Shown here piece by piece: positions 60,542-64,000 of a stretch of 64,000 nt of DNA. The translations under genes and the position numbers were made by a program. Source of the DNA: CAVWSM01 sp963798505 (GTDB taxonomy: Bacteria > Actinomycetota > Actinomycetes > Jiangellales > Jiangellaceae); NCBI GenBank assembly GCA_963798505.1, contig CAWCTX010000015.1, positions 248,001 through 312,000 on the forward strand, given 5' to 3'. The notes below the pieces were generated by a model that saw nothing but the letters and a program-made list of their open reading frames with translations, was not told the DNA's origin and searched no databases. Position 1 is the first letter of the stretch. Every line of letters begins with the position of its first letter.

Positions 60542-61288
60542 TTAGTCGCTGGTGCCCGCCCCCGGTACCCGAGACTCAGAACGCGAGACGGACGTCACGG
60601 CGTGTCGCACGGTCGCCGCGATCGTGGCCGCGCCGAGCACCGGCTGGCCGGTCACGGACAGTGCTCGGGCAGCCTCGACGAGCGTCGCCCCGGTGGTGAC
60701 CACGTCGTCCACCACGACCACCGCGGAGCCCGCCACCAGCGGCTGAAGTGCCCGCGGCACCCGCAGCGAGCCGGCCAGGTTGGCCCGCCGCGCAGACCGG
60801 TCGAGCCCCGCCTGGTCGGCCACCCGGCGGCCCTGGCGGAGCACCGGAGCCACCGTCGCAGCGAACCCGTCCCGGCGCAGCACCCGGCCTGCCGACCGGG
60901 CGATGCGCAGCAGCGGGTCGTGCCCACGCTGCCGCGTCACCGCAGGCCGCGACGGCACGGGCACCAGCACCAGCGTCGTCATCGGACCGGCCCGCGGCTC
61001 GGCCACCGCCCGGACGGCGGCGGCGAGTGCGGCACCGAGCGGTCTCGCGAGCGCCAGCCGGCCGTGCTCCTTGTGTGCCAGCAGGGCCGCCCGCACCGCA
61101 CCGTCATAGGCCGTGACCGCCCACGTCGGCGGAAATCCCGCCGGGCACGGCGTCGGCGAAGTCGGATGCGGCGGCTGGGTCAGCTCGGCCGCGCAGTCGC
61201 GGCACAGCAACGCCCCCGGCAGGCCGCACGCCGCGCAGCGCGCGCCACCGAAGAGATCGAGAAGGCCCGACACAAAAGACATCCGCAT
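60542..61288 (-). CDS. ComF-family phosphoribosyltransferase-like protein
   Basis: 248 residues. An N-terminal zinc site CAACGLPGALLCRDC is followed by WAVTAYDGAVRAALLAHKEH GRLALARPLG and the PRPP-binding motif VVVVDDVVTTGATLVEAARA L. It also shows QRGHDPLLRIAR. ComF proteins are linked to DNA uptake in some bacteria; in actinobacteria the role is unclear. ATG 61288 (MRMSF) or 61282. Intact. Confidence 0.9.
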   Translation of the reverse strand: MRMSFVSGLLDLFGGARCAACGLPGALLCRDCAAELTQPPHPTSPTPCPAGFPPTWAVTAYDGAVRAALLAHKEHGRLALARPLGAALAAAVRAVAEPRAGPMTTLVLVPVPSRPAVTRQRGHDPLLRIARSAGRVLRRDGFAATVAPVLRQGRRVADQAGLDRSARRANLAGSLRVPRALQPLVAGSAVVVVDDVVTTGATLVEAARALSVTGQPVLGAATIAATVRHAVTSVSRSESRVPGAGTSD

Positions 61289-61388
61289 GCCCCCAGCGTC
61301 ACTGTCGAAACACACGCGGAACAGTCACGCGCAGTCATCTGTGGACGACGAGCTCGCCCCAGCGTGGATGTGGACAACGACTCCGGAG

Positions 61389-63137
61389 TCACCCCGGGAA
61401 GGCGGGTGCGACACCATCGCCGACCGGCACCCACCGCCCCCGCGAGTCCTGCTGCTGCAACCGGCCATCCGAGGTCGAGACCACGAACCGCTCGCGAACA
61501 GCCGGCGACGCCGCGATCTGCTCGCCACCCGGCACACCGGGCCGCGACGTAGCGTCCAGTCCGTTGAGCGCGACGATGTACGGGGTTCGAACGGACTGCT
61601 CCTCCGACCCGGCGAGCACACCGATGTGCGACACGTCGGTCCAGCCGGCGTCCAGCACCGGCCCGTTGTCGAAGGGCACCTCGCGCAGGTTGACCAGTGA
61701 CCACGACGACTGGTCCTCGTCGCCCGTCCTCGAGGAGCAACCCGACCAGCGCGACGCGGCGCCCGTCCCGCTCGGCGACGAGCAGCAGCCGGACGCCGTC
61801 GGCGTCGATGCGTACGGTGTCGACCTGCCACGGCGCCAGGTCTGGAGCGACCACCGGCGTGACCGCCTCGCCCGTGGTCCGCAGCAGCCGCGCCCCTGCT
61901 GCCGTCCGATCGACCAGCCAGACCACGTCGTCCGGCCCCCAGGACGGCGCTGACAGATCCTCGCCCGTCGCCACTTCCTGCAACTGGCCACTGTCGAACC
62001 GGCCGCGCAACAGCCGCGTGCCGGACCCATCCACGGCGGCCACCGACCCGCTGTCGAGCGACACCCCGACCGACCGCACGCCGGCGCCCTCCTCACCGAA
62101 CGGCCCGCCGACCGGGGCGGTCGCGCTCTCGTCCGGCAGGACCGTGACGACCCGCCCGCCGAGAACGGCATAGATCGTCGTGCCACGCGATCAGTGGACG
62201 TCGGGTCCAGGTTGCCGACCGTGGCCGCCGACACCACGCCGTCGTCCGGGCTCGTCCCGGGAACGGACAGCGGCGTGCCTTCGACCGTGATGGCCACCTC
62301 GTCGATGCCTGTCAGTTGGCTCAATGTGACGAACAGCTGTGCCGCCATCCGTCGCCGCTCCTCCGGCGATGCGGCCCGGGCCTCCGACGTCATGTTGACG
62401 ACGGCCACGCCGTCCTCGCGCACGGGCACGCTCGCAGTCACGAGCTCGGTCCCCTCGGGGAACGCGGTCGCGACGGCGGGGGCAAGCCACTCGGTGGGGC
62501 CGCGCAGCAGCGCCTGCACCAGCAGCGTCGACTGGTTGCCGCCACCGACCGGCAGCATCACCTGGTCAGGGACGACGACCCCGGTCGCGGGCGAGGGGAA
62601 GTACACGTTGTACGGGGCGTACTCGCGGTCGAACTGTGACTCCGACAGCAGCAGGCCGGGCGGCGGCTCCGCGATCCGCCACTCGCCGTCAACCTGGCTG
62701 AGCGGGATGGTGTACTCGGCGCTCGCGCCGTCGGGCGCCGGCAGGTAGGTCCCGTCGGCCCGCACCAGCCCCGTCACCTGCGCCGACAGCAGGACCTGCC
62801 CGTCGGTCACCTTGCGCACCGCCGCGGTGCCCTCCCGTACGACCTGGATCTGCGCGGCCGGGTCCCAGCGGGTCGCCGCCTCCGGGGTCAGGTAGTCCCT
62901 CGCACCGGGGTAACCCGGCACGTACCGGCGCATCGACGCGAGGAAGCCCTCGACGATCGAGACCTCATCGGCACCGGGCGCGGGCGGGACGGCGAAGTTG
63001 CCGACGTAGGGCGGCTCGGGCTGGGCCGCGATCGGCGCCTCCTCCCGGACCGCCCCGGACGTGGGCAGGCCGCCGGCGCAGCCGGCCAGCAGCAGCCCAG
63101 CGACAACGAGCGCGATGCCGCGCCGGTCAACGCGCAT
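61389..63137 (-). CDS. lpqB: Lipoprotein LpqB, frame broken twice
   Basis: About 583 residues. Lipoprotein signal ALVVAGLLLAGCAGG (lipobox LAGC). Then a GerMN-like domain (about 200-310: QSTLLVQALLRGPTEWLAPA V; TGIDEVAITVEGTPL) and a C-terminal beta-propeller. The frame shifts near 62190, passes through a second frame (GTTIYAVLGGRVVTVLPDES; DSGSVAAVDGSGTRLLRGRF) and returns near 61723, ending VPVGDGVAPAFPG. Restored length fits the family. LpqB modulates the MtrAB two-component system. Its ATG overlaps the mtrB end by 11 bp. Confidence 0.9.
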   Translation of the reverse strand: MRVDRRGIALVVAGLLLAGCAGGLPTSGAVREEAPIAAQPEPPYVGNFAVPPAPGADEVSIVEGFLASMRRYVPGYPGARDYLTPEAATRWDPAAQIQVVREGTAAVRKVTDGQVLLSAQVTGLVRADGTYLPAPDGASAEYTIPLSQVDGEWRIAEPPPGLLLSESQFDREYAPYNVYFPSPATGVVVPDQVMLPVGGGNQSTLLVQALLRGPTEWLAPAVATAFPEGTELVTASVPVREDGVAVVNMTSEARAASPEERRRMAAQLFVTLSQLTGIDEVAITVEGTPLSVPGTSPDDGVVSAATVGNLDPTSTDRVARRSMPFSAGGSSRSCRTRARPPRSAGRSVRRAPACGRSGCRSTAGRWPPWMGPARGCCAAGSTVASCRKWRRARICQRRPGGRTTWSGWSIGRQQGRGCCGPRARRSRRWSLQTWRRGRSTPYASTPTASGCCSSPSGTGAASRWSGCSSRTGDEDQSSWSLVNLREVPFDNGPVLDAGWTDVSHIGVLAGSEEQSVRTPYIVALNGLDATSRPGVPGGEQIAASPAVRERFVVSTSDGRLQQQDSRGRWVPVGDGVAPAFPG

Positions 63138-64000
63138 CGGGCACCACCTCGTCGATGCGCTGGTACGGCGCGCCGACTCCGCGCAGTCACCGACGCGACC
63201 TCAGCGTCGTCGGGTACGAGCGGCAGCGGGGAGTGCACCAGCTCCGCCGCGGTCGTGCGCGGCAGGGTGAGCCGGAACTGCGAGCCGTCGCCCGGCTCGC
63301 CCCACGCCTGCAGCCAGCCGCCGTGCAGCCGGGCGTCCTCCAGCGCGATGGACAGGCCGAGGCCGGCCCCGCCGGTGGTGCGGGCCCGGGCCGGGTCGGC
63401 GCGCCAGAACCGGTTGAACACCAGGGAGGACTCCCCCGGCTTGAGCCCCACCCCGTGGTCACGCACGGCCACCGCGACTGCATCGTCGTCGGCCGCGACC
63501 AGAACCCGGACCGGCTTTCCCTCACCGTGCTCGAGGGCGTTGTCCACCAGGTTGCGCAGGATCCGCTCGATGCGTCGCCGGTCGATCTCGGCGATGGACG
63601 GCTCGTCGGGCAGCTCCAGCCGCAGCTCGGTCTTGAGCCGCGCGGCCAGCGGCGCCGACGCGTCGGCGACCGTGCGCACCACGTCGCGCAGGTCGGTCGG
63701 CTCGGTCTCCAGCACCGCCGCACCGGCGTCGAACCGGCTGATCTCCAGCAGGTCGGTCAGCAGCGACTCGAACCGGTCGAGCTGGGCCTGCAGGAGCTCG
63801 GCCGAGCGTGCCGTCTCGGGGTCGTACGTCTCGCGCGCCTCGTAGAGCACGTCGGCCGCCATGCGCACCGTCGTCAGCGGCGTGCGCAGCTCGTGGCTCA
63901 CGTCGGAGACGAACTGACGTTGCAGCCTCGACAGCTCCTCGAGCTGACGGATCTGCCGCTGAAGGCTGGCCGCCATCTGGTTGAAGCTGGTGGCCAACCG
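63127..64000 (-). CDS. mtrB: Sensor histidine kinase MtrB, partial (5' end outside the window)
   Basis: The kinase part is present: end of HAMP (FNQMAASLQRQIRQLEELSR), H-box FVSDVSHELRTPLTTVRMAA, N-box RILRNLVDNALEHGEGKP, G-boxes VRDHGVGLKPGESSLVFNRF W and GGAGLGLSIALE. The N-terminal sensor and membrane segments lie beyond 64000. Near 63185 the frame shifts; the other frame gives the end APYQRIDEVVPDAR then TGA (63127-63129), overlapping lpqB. MtrB phosphorylates MtrA, which controls cell wall hydrolases and division genes in actinobacteria. Confidence 0.93.

Overview
This 64-kb window is high-GC actinobacterial chromosome. The evidence is a canonical actinobacterial rRNA leader motif, an mtrB-lpqB-comF-hpf-secA block, a prfB-ftsE-ftsX-hydrolase-smpB-ssrA block, a Tad pilus locus of actinobacterial type, WXG100/FtsK-like genes, an LPXTG-type surface protein and many GTG starts, several with a TANNNT box about six bases upstream as in leaderless transcripts. 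My best guess is order Propionibacteriales (Nocardioidaceae or a relative). I cannot prove the family from reading alone.

Layout. 1-3.6 kb: part of an rRNA operon on the minus strand (23S 5' part, spacer, 16S, leader, promoter). 3.7-16.8 kb: housekeeping and accessory genes: zinc-ribbon protein, MBL-fold hydrolase, DEAD/DEAH helicase, DUF3039, a divergent LysR/EamA pair, malic enzyme-VanZ-YqgE, a PheS-like ligase with a leader region, a SAM-hydrolase operon, an oxidoreductase, a GNAT and DUF4395. 16.8-26 kb: tmRNA, an acyl-CoA dehydrogenase, smpB, an FtsEX system with its M23 hydrolase, two LPXTG-type surface-protein genes (one a remnant) and prfB. 26-30.5 kb: Tad/Flp pilus operon. 30.6-35.9 kb: an EssC-like FHA/FtsK ATPase, an Erm-like methyltransferase and a WXG100 protein. 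36-48 kb: large NAD-glutamate dehydrogenase, proline catabolism (pruA), patatin, copper-type lipoprotein plus membrane protein, and an ArsR-VOC pair. 48-54 kb: SnoaL-like, HAD, CpaE-like and CpaB-like genes, HTH protein, LysM, Rv3235-like and fructosamine-kinase-like genes. 54-64 kb: secA, tandem GNAT, YcaQ-like protein, hpf, comF, lpqB and mtrB (cut by the window edge).

How they work together. tmRNA and SmpB form the trans-translation pair. FtsE, FtsX and the coiled-coil M23 enzyme form a division-time peptidoglycan hydrolase module. TadA/B/C, pilin and TadE/G-like proteins would build a pilus, with CpaE and CpaB homologues 18 kb away. The EssC-like ATPase and WXG100 protein form a minimal type VII-like pair that shares an operator-like palindrome. 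MtrB and LpqB are an envelope-sensing pair. GDH and PruA feed glutamate metabolism.

Two features cut across the window. A 61-bp palindromic intergenic element is present in three copies of identical length. In addition, about 20 apparent single-base frameshifts break 15 otherwise well-conserved genes, while long genes such as GDH and SecA are intact. I read most of these breaks as assembly indels, but a tight cluster in the LysR-EamA pair could be real decay.
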